Source: Marinobacterium rhizophilum (GTDB lineage Bacteria > Pseudomonadota > Gammaproteobacteria > Pseudomonadales > Balneatricaceae). From it: a stretch of DNA of 64,000 bases. How positions within the stretch are numbered: position 1 is the stretch's first letter; each line of letters starts with the position of its first letter. Of the stretch, positions 24,804-32,566 are shown piece after piece. The stretch is from contig NZ_CP073347.1 in assembly GCF_024397915.1 (NCBI RefSeq), positions 1,178,001-1,242,000 on the forward strand, in the 5' to 3' direction. The translations under genes and the position numbers were made by a program. Under the pieces are notes generated by a model, which was given only the letters and a program-made list of their open reading frames with translations, ran no database searches and was not told the origin of the DNA.

Positions 24804-26201
24804 TCAGTGCTGCATCACACCACTGGCCGTAAACTGCAGGGTGCGGTCGGCAACCTTGCTGACCAGCTCGGCTTCATGGCTGACCAGCAGCAAGGCGCAG
24901 CCCCGATCCCGGGCCAGATCGGTCAGCAGCTTGATCGTCTGCTGCTGGGTCACCAGATCCAGGCGGGAGGTCGGTTCATCGGCAAACAGCAACACCGGAT
25001 CAAGCAGCAGGATGCGCAGGATTGCCAGCCGTTGCAGCTCGCCACCCGACACTTCCTGCGGCCTGCGCTCCAGCAAGCCGCGCGAAAGTCCCAGCTGCGG
25101 CAGCAGCCGCTCCACTTCGGCCCAGTCCTTTTTATGCAACCGCACCAGATCCCTGAGGCTCTGGCCCAGGCTGCAATATGGAGCGAACGCGGCGGGCGGG
25201 TCCTGGTAGAGTTTCTGGTAGCGTAAGCGAGGCAAGGCTGCGTCGCGCCACACAGTGCCGGCATCCGGCTCCAGCAAGCCCAGGCAAATACTGCCCAGGG
25301 TACTCTTGCCGCAACCACTGGGGCCCACCACCGCCATCACCTCGCCCGCGTGAAGCTCGAAAGACAGATCCTGAAACAGAAGACGCTCGCCCCGCGCCTT
25401 GGCCAGCCCCTCCCCCTTGAGCACGGGCCGGCCGGCCTTGAGTGATGCCAGTGCGGGCCAGGCAGCGGGTTCCGCCGCCAGCAGGGCCTGGCCGTAGTCG
25501 CTGGCCGGCGCCCTGAGTATCTGCTCTGCCGGGCCTGACTCCAGCACCTCGCCATTGCGCACGATCATCACGTCACCGCCCAGTTGCCGCGCCACCGCGA
25601 TGTCGTGAGTAATGGTCAGCAGGCCACCGCCCCCCTGCGCCACCTGTCTGAGCAGGCCGGTTACCTGGTCGCGGCTGGTCGCATCCAGCCCCTTGGTGGG
25701 CTCATCGGCAATAACGATATCGGCGCCGCCCGTGCTGGCCGCAGCAAAGGCCAGGCGTTGCATCATGCCGCCCGACAGCTGCCCCGGCAGCCAATGGATG
25801 GCATGGCCCAGTCCAAGCCGGGTGAGATCCTGTGCGGCCTGACGGCGGGCCTGCGCCCAGTCGGCGCCGGCCACATAGCGGTAGCCTTCTGCCACCTGCT
25901 CGCAGGCGGTCATGGTCGGGTCCAGCGCCAGCCAGGGTTCCTGCGGCAGCATGGCAAGCTGCCGGCCCCATAACCGGCGCCGGGCGGCGGCATCAAGCGC
26001 GGTGACTTCCTCGCCGCGCAGCCAGATCCGCCCGCGGGCCTGCAGTGCCGCCGGCAGATTGCCCATAATGGCCTGGGCAATCAGGCTCTTGCCCGAGCCG
26101 GTTTCCCCCAGCAGGGTCAGCGGTCGACCGGCCTTGAGGCTGAATGACAGCGGCCGCACGATGCCCGCCACAGCCAGCTGTTCCACTTTCAACAGTTCCA
26201 T
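24804..26201 (-). CDS. ABC transporter ATPase with two fused nucleotide-binding domains, Opp/Nik type
   Basis: A 465-residue protein carrying two complete ABC cassettes. The first has GETGSGKS, LSGGMMQRLAFA and IVIADEPTKGLD. The second has GPSGCGKS, VSGGELQRLAI and LLFADEPTSRLD. It replaces the separate D and F ATPases of dipeptide/nickel importers. ATG 26201 or 26204 overlaps the end of the upstream permease gene. It is the last gene of the binding protein-permease-permease-ATPase operon that begins under a Zur-like box at 29519, which points to zinc or zinc-chelate uptake. Confidence 0.92.
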   Translation of the reverse strand: MELLKVEQLAVAGIVRPLSFSLKAGRPLTLLGETGSGKSLIAQAIMGNLPAALQARGRIWLRGEEVTALDAAARRRLWGRQLAMLPQEPWLALDPTMTACEQVAEGYRYVAGADWAQARRQAAQDLTRLGLGHAIHWLPGQLSGGMMQRLAFAAASTGGADIVIADEPTKGLDATSRDQVTGLLRQVAQGGGGLLTITHDIAVARQLGGDVMIVRNGEVLESGPAEQILRAPASDYGQALLAAEPAAWPALASLKAGRPVLKGEGLAKARGERLLFQDLSFELHAGEVMAVVGPSGCGKSTLGSICLGLLEPDAGTVWRDAALPRLRYQKLYQDPPAAFAPYCSLGQSLRDLVRLHKKDWAEVERLLPQLGLSRGLLERRPQEVSGGELQRLAILRILLLDPVLLFADEPTSRLDLVTQQQTIKLLTDLARDRGCALLLVSHEAELVSKVADRTLQFTASGVMQH

Positions 26202-27034
26202 CATGGCTTGCGCCCTCCCGCCAGCAGATTAAGCGCCAGCACCAGCAGAAACACCGCCACGATGGGCTGCAACAGCACCCAGGGCGCATCATGGTAATAG
26301 GGCAGCAGTTCGGTCATCATCAGACCCAGCTCGGTCGTTGGCGGGCGCAACCCCACGCTGACAAACCCCAGGGCGGCAATGGCCAGGATCGCTGTCGCGG
26401 CGCCAAAGGCCCCCAGGGTCAGCACCACCGGCGCCAGCGCCGGCCACAGGTGACGGCGCAGGATGTAAGCGGGGCCAAAGCCGAGCAGCCGTGATGCTTC
26501 TATCTGCGGCGAGGCCATCAAACGCACAGTGGTCAGACGCACCACCCGGAAATATTCAATCCAGAGCACCAGGGCAATGCCCACATACAGGGCCCAGAAA
26601 CTGCCGGGCGCGATCGCGACCAGCAGTAACACCAGCAGCAATCCCGGTAACGCCAGCAGGGTGTCGGCCAAGACGCCCAGGCTGCGATCAACCCAGCCGC
26701 CGCGCCAGCCGGCCAGCACTCCCAGCAGAACGCCGGGCACAGCGGCCGTGACGACCCCAAGCAAGGCAAGACCGAGGGAAAGCTGCACGGCCGAGGCCAT
26801 GCGGGCCAGCATGCTGCGGCCCAGGTGATCCGTGCCCAGCGGCTCGGCCAGGCTCGGAGCCGCCAGGATCTGGCTCAGATTCTGGCGAGCCGGATCGAGC
26901 TCGCTTATCAGCGGCAGGCCAAAACCCAGTAGCGCCAACGCCAGCAACAGGCCGACACCCAGGCGCTGACGGGAATTCAAAAAGCGGCGCTCGACGGGGA
27001 CAGCCGCCGGCGTGACCAGAGTGGCGGTTTGCAT
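26201..27034 (-). CDS. ABC transporter permease, DppC/NikC type
   Basis: A protein of about 277 residues with an N-terminal segment, PLGTDHLGRSMLARM (the DppC-type DxxGRD-like motif region) and six membrane helices. The EAA-like loop reads VRLMASPQIEASRLLGFGPAYILRRHLWP. The ATG at 27034 follows GGAGGGAAGCC and overlaps the stop of the preceding permease by one base. It is the second permease subunit of the importer operon. Confidence 0.92.
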   Translation of the reverse strand: MQTATLVTPAAVPVERRFLNSRQRLGVGLLLALALLGFGLPLISELDPARQNLSQILAAPSLAEPLGTDHLGRSMLARMASAVQLSLGLALLGVVTAAVPGVLLGVLAGWRGGWVDRSLGVLADTLLALPGLLLVLLLVAIAPGSFWALYVGIALVLWIEYFRVVRLTTVRLMASPQIEASRLLGFGPAYILRRHLWPALAPVVLTLGAFGAATAILAIAALGFVSVGLRPPTTELGLMMTELLPYYHDAPWVLLQPIVAVFLLVLALNLLAGGRKP

Positions 27035-27978
27035 CAGGCTTCCCTCCTTCTTGGATCGATACGGTGGCACAGCAGATCCACCAGAGCATTCATCAGCACG
27101 AACATCAGCCCCAGTACCAGAGCGGTACCCTGAATCATGGGCACATCCCGCGCCACGATGGCGTGCACCAGGGCATGGCCGATGCCGGGCCAGGCGAACA
27201 GGGTTTCCACCACCACCACGCCTTCAATCAGGTACACCAGCTGCATGGCCTGGTGGGCCAGCACCGGCACCGCCACGTTGCGCAGGCCGTGACGGCTGAA
27301 TACCCGCCGCTCGCTCAGCCCCTTGCTGCGGCCAAAGGCATAAAAAGCCGAACTGGCCACGCCCTGCATGGCGTTGCGGCTCACTCGGCACGCTACGGCG
27401 GCCAGCCCCAGGGCCAGGGTCAGTGCCGGCAGCAGCGTATGCGCCACCGTGCCGTGACCGGCAGCAGGCAACCAGCCCAGCTGAACGGCAAACAACATCA
27501 CCAACACAATGCCAATCACGAATTGAGGCAGGGCCCGCAGCACGGTGGCCAACAGCAGGGTCAGCCGATCAATCCGGCCACCGGGCCGAAGCCCGGCCAG
27601 AATGCCGATGGGCGGGCCCAGTAACAGCGACAGCCCCACGGCGGCGACAGCCAGCTTGAAGGAATGACCCAGCTGATGGCGCAGCTCATCAAACACCGCC
27701 TCGCCGCTCACCAGGGAGTGACCCAGATCCAGGCGCAACAGATCCCAGATCCAGTAACCCAGTGCCTGCCAGGCGGGCAAGCCCAGCCCCAGCTCGACGC
27801 CAACCGCGGCGGCGGCGGCGGCATTCACATAGTCGTAACCGTAACGCCCGGCCGCGATGCGAAACGCCATGTCGCCGGGCAGTGCGTGGGTCAGGATAAA
27901 GGTCAGCACCCCGACCATCAGTGCCACCAGCACGGCCTGCATCAGCCGATAACTTAACACCGGAATCACTGGGTCCAC
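27034..27978 (-). CDS. ABC transporter permease, DppB/NikB type
   Basis: A 314-residue inner-membrane protein with the typical DppB start (YRLMQAVLVALMVGVLTFILTHALPGD), a long periplasmic loop, and the EAA-type region FYAFGRSKGLSERRVFSRHGLRN. It overlaps the end of the binding-protein gene by 13 bases and the next permease by one base, so the operon is tightly coupled. Confidence 0.92.
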   Translation of the reverse strand: MDPVIPVLSYRLMQAVLVALMVGVLTFILTHALPGDMAFRIAAGRYGYDYVNAAAAAAVGVELGLGLPAWQALGYWIWDLLRLDLGHSLVSGEAVFDELRHQLGHSFKLAVAAVGLSLLLGPPIGILAGLRPGGRIDRLTLLLATVLRALPQFVIGIVLVMLFAVQLGWLPAAGHGTVAHTLLPALTLALGLAAVACRVSRNAMQGVASSAFYAFGRSKGLSERRVFSRHGLRNVAVPVLAHQAMQLVYLIEGVVVVETLFAWPGIGHALVHAIVARDVPMIQGTALVLGLMFVLMNALVDLLCHRIDPRRREA

Positions 27979-29483
27979 CTCATGTCACTCACCCGATAAC
28001 TGCGCTCGAACGGATCGATGCTAAAGCCGGCGACCGTATTGGATACAGCGGCGCTTTGCTGATACCAGGCGAGCGGGATCATCGGCAGTTGCCTGTGCAG
28101 CAAAAGGGCCGCTTCCTGGCGCAGCTCGACCGCAGCCTGAGGATCGGCTTCCCTCAGCAGTTGCTGCAGGATCTCGTCCAGGCGTGCCGAATGCCAGTTC
28201 ATGGCACCCCAGTCGCCGCCCTGGGGACCGAAGTCCTGCAACAGGGTGCCCAGAGGATCAGGTACCAGCGCAAAGTTGCGTGCCACCAGGGCCAGCTGCA
28301 GGCTGCCATCACGATGGCCGGCCGGGATTTCACTGGCGTTACTGACATTTACCACCAGTTCAATCCCCAGTTCGTGCAGCTGCGCCTGGATAGCGGTGGC
28401 CAGCAGCGGCAGCTCGGGGCGGTCGGCGAACGTGGTCAGGGTCAGGGTAAAGGGCTCACCGTTACGGCTCAGCATGCCCTTGTCGTCTGCCTGCCAGCCA
28501 AGCCCGGCCAACAACGCCCTTGCCTGGTCCAGATCACGCTCGGAAGCGGATAGGTCTTGCAGGTGCCAGTCGCCCATTGCCGGCGGAAACAACTGACTGG
28601 CCGCCGCATCAGGGGTGCGCAGCAACGCTGCGGCCATGCCACGGCGATCCAGTGCCAGGCTCAGGGCCTGGCGCGCCTGGGGATCGGCCAAAAAGGGATG
28701 ACCGGCATTAAGCTTGAGCGACAGGGTGCGGGAAATGGCCACCCCATGTACATCGAGCCTGCTGTCACGCTGCAGCCGTGCCTGGCTGGCCGGGTCCAGG
28801 GTAAAGACGATATCGGCATCGCCGCTTTGCGCCATCAAGGCCCGGGTTTCGCCGCGACCGGCCGCAAGGTAGCTGAGCTTCGCTATAGCAGGCGCCTCGC
28901 CCCAGTAATGGTTAAAAACGGTGGCTGTCAGCTTTTGTGGCATCTGCAGCTGCTCGACACGGTAAGGGCCGGTGCCAATCACCTGGGTGGCCTCCCCCGC
29001 CTCATTGTAGGAAGCGGGTGCCAGAATCTGGGTAGAGCTGTGAGCCAGCAGCGCCGGTAGCGGCGCAAAGGGACTGGCCAGGCGCACCACCACCTGGTTG
29101 CCCTGGGCCTCTATCCCCTCGACAGGCGCCACGGCCAGCATGCCCGGCTTGGCATGGGCCCGTTGCAACGCCCTGGCCACTGCCTCGGCGCCCAGCAGGC
29201 TGCCATCGTGAAAGTGCACATTCTGGCGCAGGGTAAAGCGCCAGCTCAGCTGGTCATCCGCCAGTGTCCAGCTTTCGGCCAGGCCGGGGCGGAGTTTGCC
29301 CTGATCGTTGACCTCAACCAGGGTTTCGCCAATCTGCAGCCGGGTATACACATAGCCGGCCTTGGCAGGATCGGTACTGCCGACCTCCCAGGGAGCCACG
29401 ATGTCGAGTACACCGTCAGAAGCAAAAGCAGAAGCGGCGGCCAGCATGCTGGCGCCGACGAGGATTAAACGCAGTTTTATCAT
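27966..29483 (-). CDS. ABC transporter substrate-binding protein, Opp/Nik family
   Basis: A 505-residue SBP_bac_5 protein with a Sec signal peptide (about residues 1-21, MIKLRLILVGASMLAAASAF). The mature part has WTLADDQLSWRFTLRQNVHFHDGS, VIGTGPYRVEQ, PDPLGTLLQDFG and a final RSYRVSDMRW, as in dipeptide and nickel-chelate binding proteins. A Zur-like box starts 36 bases upstream of its ATG, so the cargo may be a zinc complex, as for staphylopine/Cnt-type systems. No metallophore synthesis gene is seen nearby. Cargo assignment is an inference from regulation only. Confidence 0.92.
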   Translation of the reverse strand: MIKLRLILVGASMLAAASAFASDGVLDIVAPWEVGSTDPAKAGYVYTRLQIGETLVEVNDQGKLRPGLAESWTLADDQLSWRFTLRQNVHFHDGSLLGAEAVARALQRAHAKPGMLAVAPVEGIEAQGNQVVVRLASPFAPLPALLAHSSTQILAPASYNEAGEATQVIGTGPYRVEQLQMPQKLTATVFNHYWGEAPAIAKLSYLAAGRGETRALMAQSGDADIVFTLDPASQARLQRDSRLDVHGVAISRTLSLKLNAGHPFLADPQARQALSLALDRRGMAAALLRTPDAAASQLFPPAMGDWHLQDLSASERDLDQARALLAGLGWQADDKGMLSRNGEPFTLTLTTFADRPELPLLATAIQAQLHELGIELVVNVSNASEIPAGHRDGSLQLALVARNFALVPDPLGTLLQDFGPQGGDWGAMNWHSARLDEILQQLLREADPQAAVELRQEAALLLHRQLPMIPLAWYQQSAAVSNTVAGFSIDPFERSYRVSDMRWTQ

Positions 29484-29518
29484 GACACGCGTTGCCTGGG
29501 TCAGAATGAAAGCGCGAT

Positions 29519-29531
29519 GTTATAATATAAC
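29519..29531. promoter_or_regulatory. Zur-like box upstream of ABC importer operon
   Basis: GTTATAATATAAC, flanked by GAT and CAT, matches the same GTTAT-N3-ATAAC pattern as the box at 9121-9133. It is 36 bases upstream of the substrate-binding-protein start, where a repressor would cover the promoter. Confidence 0.78.
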
Positions 29532-29724
29532 CATCAACGCAAAGTCAATCGCGGGCAACATCTGTCTGTCGGTTCTGACCAGGGCACTGCGCTCATCAGC
29601 ACATCTGCGCGCAGTACCCGGGCAGGGTTAATGCCCTGTGCAACAAGGCCATCAAATGCACGCACTGAGAGCCGGGTTATCCCTTGCAGGCCCCTTACTG
29701 ACAGTGGAGTGCTATCAGCTATCA

Positions 29725-29798
29725 GCCTGTTTGAGCACCTTGTGTGCTTCCTCGCCCAGCTTCCAGTAGCTGGAAATGTACAGGTTGCTCCGCTCGTC
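29725..29798. repeat. Partial duplicate of the siderophore-interacting protein gene end
   Basis: This stretch repeats bases 29900-29977, the 3' end of the next gene, including GAGCACCTTGTGTGCTTC and TTCCAGTAGCTGG, with a six-base deletion and a few changes. It is a non-functional scrap from a local duplication. The rest of 29532-29888 holds no gene. Confidence 0.85.
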
Positions 29799-29888
29799 CG
29801 GTCAATGCGGGGTTGGGCACGCTGAACCTGGAATGGCCGCCTTACGGCTCAAGACACAGCCAGTAAAGCGACCTAGCGACGCTACCCG

Positions 29889-30620
29889 TCAGCCCGCTGC
29901 CTGTTTGAGCACCTTGTGTGCTTCTTCGCCCACCCCAAGCTTCCAGTAGCTGGAAATGTACAGGTTGCTCCGCTCGACTTCCGGTTGGGCTCGCAGGTGA
30001 TCGCGCAGTCGACGCATGCTGGAAAACTCGCAGGCACACCAGACGCTCGGGCGTCCCTCAAGCCAGGGCAGCTGCTGCACCTGGTCGAGCAAGCTGTTGT
30101 CGGATGTTCCGGGATGGGGATTCAGCACCCAGTGGATGTCGATATTGTCGGGCGCGTCCAGTAACTGCTGATCGGCCTGATCCAGGATTTCGATAACGGC
30201 ATAGCCCCTGGCGTCACGCGGCAGTTGCTCCAGGTTCACACTAAGGGCCGGCAATGCCGTCATGTCGCCTATGAGCAGAAACCAGTCAGCACTGTTATCC
30301 AACATCTTTTTGGGGCCGGGGCCGCCCACCAGGATACTGTCACCTGCCTGCGCCTGCTGTGCCCAGCGTGAGGCCGGGCCGGCATCCTGATGAACCACGA
30401 AATCAATATCAATTTCCCCCTCACGCTGCGCCCGTACCGTATAGGTGCGCATCACCGGACGAGCTTCACCCTGCGCTGGGAATACAAGTTTCACGTAGGC
30501 ACTGGCCTGTTCGTCTGGAAACCCGGCCATGCCGCGACCACCCAATGTCAGGCGCAGCATGTTGGGAGTAATCTGTTGCTTGCGAAGCAGGGTCAGTTCG
30601 CGCGGTGCAGGTCGGGTCAT
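29889..30620 (-). CDS. Siderophore-interacting protein (ViuB-like ferric reductase)
   Basis: A 243-residue protein of the SIP family, flavin-dependent reductases that release iron from ferric siderophores in the cytoplasm. Motifs are MRTYTVRAQ (FAD binding), VHQDAGPASRWAQQAQAGDSILVGGPG, LLIGDMTALPAL (NAD(P)H region), WCACEFSSMRRLRDHL and a C-terminal YWKLGVGEEAHKVL. It lies downstream of a MarR regulator in the same direction, so the two probably form an operon. With a Zur-like importer next door, a role in metal-chelate handling is likely. Confidence 0.92.
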   Translation of the reverse strand: MTRPAPRELTLLRKQQITPNMLRLTLGGRGMAGFPDEQASAYVKLVFPAQGEARPVMRTYTVRAQREGEIDIDFVVHQDAGPASRWAQQAQAGDSILVGGPGPKKMLDNSADWFLLIGDMTALPALSVNLEQLPRDARGYAVIEILDQADQQLLDAPDNIDIHWVLNPHPGTSDNSLLDQVQQLPWLEGRPSVWCACEFSSMRRLRDHLRAQPEVERSNLYISSYWKLGVGEEAHKVLKQAAG

Positions 30621-30676
30621 GGGATCTCCATTGAAAGGCAGGGGGCGAAACGGCTTGTGCAGCGCCGCCGGGCTGT

Positions 30677-31117
30677 TCAGGGCTTGAGGTTGCCGGTCAT
30701 GCTTTTGGCCAGGCGGATAAAGCTGTGCAGGTCGTCCTGACTCAGGCCCCTGGACAGGCGCAGGCTCGCATGCTGTTCCGCGTCCTGGATACGCCTGAGC
30801 ATCGCCTCCCCCGCCGGAGTCAGGCGCAGGATCTGGCTGCGCCTGTCGTCGGGGTTGTCGTGCCTGTCGATCAGCTCTGCCGCCAGCAGGTCCTTCACCA
30901 GGCGCGCAATCTGCGCCTTGTCACGCTGCAGCCGGGCGACGATCTGCTGTGCGGTACAGGGAGACTCAGGCGATGCCTGGTGGGCACGAATCACCTTGAG
31001 GGAGCGGATATGGCCAATGCCAAAGTCAATGCCATGGGCCTGGTAGGACTGCTGCATCGCCCGCTTGTAGGCATGGAGCAGCTGATGCAGGGCTTCACCG
31101 ATAGGACTGTCTGTCAT
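30677..31117 (-). CDS. MarR-family transcriptional regulator
   Basis: A protein of about 146 residues starting MTDSPIGEAL, with CGGAG ahead of the ATG at 31117. The winged-helix region reads CTAQQIVARLQRDKAQIARLVKDLLAAELIDRHDNPDDRRSQILRLTPAGE, the classic MarR wing including D-x-R-S. It probably represses itself and the downstream siderophore-interacting protein gene through the palindrome at 31155-31189. A start at 31150 would overlap the operator side. Confidence 0.92.
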   Translation of the reverse strand: MTDSPIGEALHQLLHAYKRAMQQSYQAHGIDFGIGHIRSLKVIRAHQASPESPCTAQQIVARLQRDKAQIARLVKDLLAAELIDRHDNPDDRRSQILRLTPAGEAMLRRIQDAEQHASLRLSRGLSQDDLHSFIRLAKSMTGNLKP

Positions 31118-31154
31118 GCTGGGCTCCGAAGAAGTAGTTGATAGAGTCAACCTT

Positions 31155-31189
31155 AATGATATTGGTTGACATTGTCAACCAATATCATT
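31155..31189. promoter_or_regulatory. Perfect palindromic operator for the MarR gene
   Basis: Arm AATGATATTGGTTGAC, an ATT centre and arm GTCAACCAATATCATT: 16 matching pairs without a mismatch. It lies about 38 bases upstream of the MarR start. An extra GAGTCAACCTT half-like sequence stands between it and the gene. Confidence 0.85.
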
Positions 31190-31261
31190 GGGTTTACCTA
31201 CGTGGCACCTGATGCACGCCAGCCCTGACACCGGGGTGCACCTCGGACCCTGCCACTTACT

Positions 31262-31443
31262 GGGCACCTCGAAATACCTGCTGCGCGACTGCTAGGTTGC
31301 GTTGCGCGGTGCTGGTGCGCCAGCCCGGTAGGAATCCTCATCCATACCCCATACACTGCGCATCCGCGCATCCGCGCGCCCGCGCGCCCGCGCGCCTTGC
31401 GCCTTGCCTCTAAGCCCGCTCGTTACGGTTTATCGAGGTGCCC
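31262..31443. mobile_element. MITE-like element A, copy 1
   Basis: About 182 bases with terminal inverted repeats GGGCACCTCGAAA and the near complement TATCGAGGTGCCC. The inside is shared with 61675-61832 (GCGTTGCGCGGTGCTGGTG, CCCGGTAGGAATCCTCAT, CTCTAAGCCCGCTCGTTACGG). It has no coding capacity. Only three bases separate it from element B. Confidence 0.8.
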
Positions 31444-31446
31444 TTA

Positions 31447-31600
31447 TTAACCTGGATGGCAAATAGGTTCCCCCCCTATTTGCCAGTCACCCTACAAAAA
31501 CAGGCGCAAGTGCGTGGACGTGCTGGTTTTTGTAGGGTTCGCATTGGCCTGCGGCCAATGATGAAACATCCCTGTTTCATGTATTAACCCGCCGGGCTAA
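31447..31600. repeat. Four-hairpin element B, copy 1
   Basis: About 154 bases bounded by TTAACCTGG and CCCGCCGGGCTAA. It holds four consecutive perfect hairpins: TGGCAAATAG/CTATTTGCCA, CCCTACAAAAAC/GTTTTTGTAGGG, CATTGGCC/GGCCAATG and ATGAAACA/TGTTTCAT. A near-identical copy lies at 54393-54546. Confidence 0.88.
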
Positions 31601-31754
31601 CATTATCAAAAGAATCTAAAAAGACATTTATTGGTTTATGGCTTTTTGTTTTAAGTCCTCAAAATATAATGGCTCTCATTAAAACAATTACTCCGGAACA
31701 CAGCGTTAAATAACCGTTATCTATCATCCCCCCATTTAAAAAGCAGGCTAAAAC

Positions 31755-32411
31755 ATGTCTTATCAAATCATAGAAGAACTGAACCGCAGATATACGACCA
31801 AAAAGTACGACGAAACCAGGCGGATAGCCCCGCAAGACCTGGAAGTCGCATTAGAAGCCCTGCGCCTTTCAGCCTCGTCCATAAATTCACAACCCTGGAA
31901 GTTTATCGTTATTGAAAGCGATGAAGCGAAACAGCGCCTGCATGATTCTTTCGCCAACAAGCACCAGTTTAACCAGCCGCATGCCAAAGAGGCGTCACAC
32001 ACGATCCTCTTTGCCTATGATCCACACTTCACTAAGGAGAAATACCGGAAACGAGTGGATGTCGAAGTTTCATCCGGCCACCTGCCGCCTGAACTGTACG
32101 ACAGCATGCTCGGTGCCTACGCGTTTGCAGAGGCCAATACCGACAAGAACGGTTTCAACGGTCACTGGACAAAGGCACAGACGTACCTGGCGCTGGGAAA
32201 TACGCTACACACCCTGGCCCGCCTGGGCATTGACTCAACGACCATGGAAGGTGTGGATCCTGAACTGATCGGTGAGCTTTTCAAGGAGGAACTCGATGGC
32301 TACGTATGTGAAGTCGCACTGGCCATGGGGTACTACAAAGAGGGTGAAGACTTCAACCACGGACGCCCCAAGGCCCGCATGCCGGCCGAAGACGTGATTG
32401 TCGTTCTGTAA
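31755..32411 (+). CDS. Nitroreductase family protein, NfsB-like
   Basis: A 218-residue FMN enzyme close in layout to NfsB. It begins with RRYTTKKYD (FMN phosphate binding), continues with RLSASSINSQPWKFIVIES and a dimer region, and ends with ALAMGYYKEGEDFNHGRPKARMPAEDVI, the C-terminal FMN-binding segment. It likely reduces nitro compounds or quinones with NAD(P)H. It stands alone between the A/B repeats and a converging sulfatase gene. Confidence 0.92.
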   Translation: MSYQIIEELNRRYTTKKYDETRRIAPQDLEVALEALRLSASSINSQPWKFIVIESDEAKQRLHDSFANKHQFNQPHAKEASHTILFAYDPHFTKEKYRKRVDVEVSSGHLPPELYDSMLGAYAFAEANTDKNGFNGHWTKAQTYLALGNTLHTLARLGIDSTTMEGVDPELIGELFKEELDGYVCEVALAMGYYKEGEDFNHGRPKARMPAEDVIVVL

Positions 32412-32566
32412 CGGGCGCTCGTTCCCGCAATGCCCCCGCATCCGCGACATGCCCGCCAGGGAGGAAATCCTGAAAATACGGCCGCAGTTTCCAGGGCCGG
32501 CACCAAGTGCCGACCGCTTTTGGAATAATGCGTGCGGATTACCCGGAAATAAGCGGGGTGGCCTCC

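Noticed and set aside
29541..29716. Small genes between the Zur-like box and the duplicated fragment
   Set aside because: No frame has a plausible start, ribosome site or protein-like composition.
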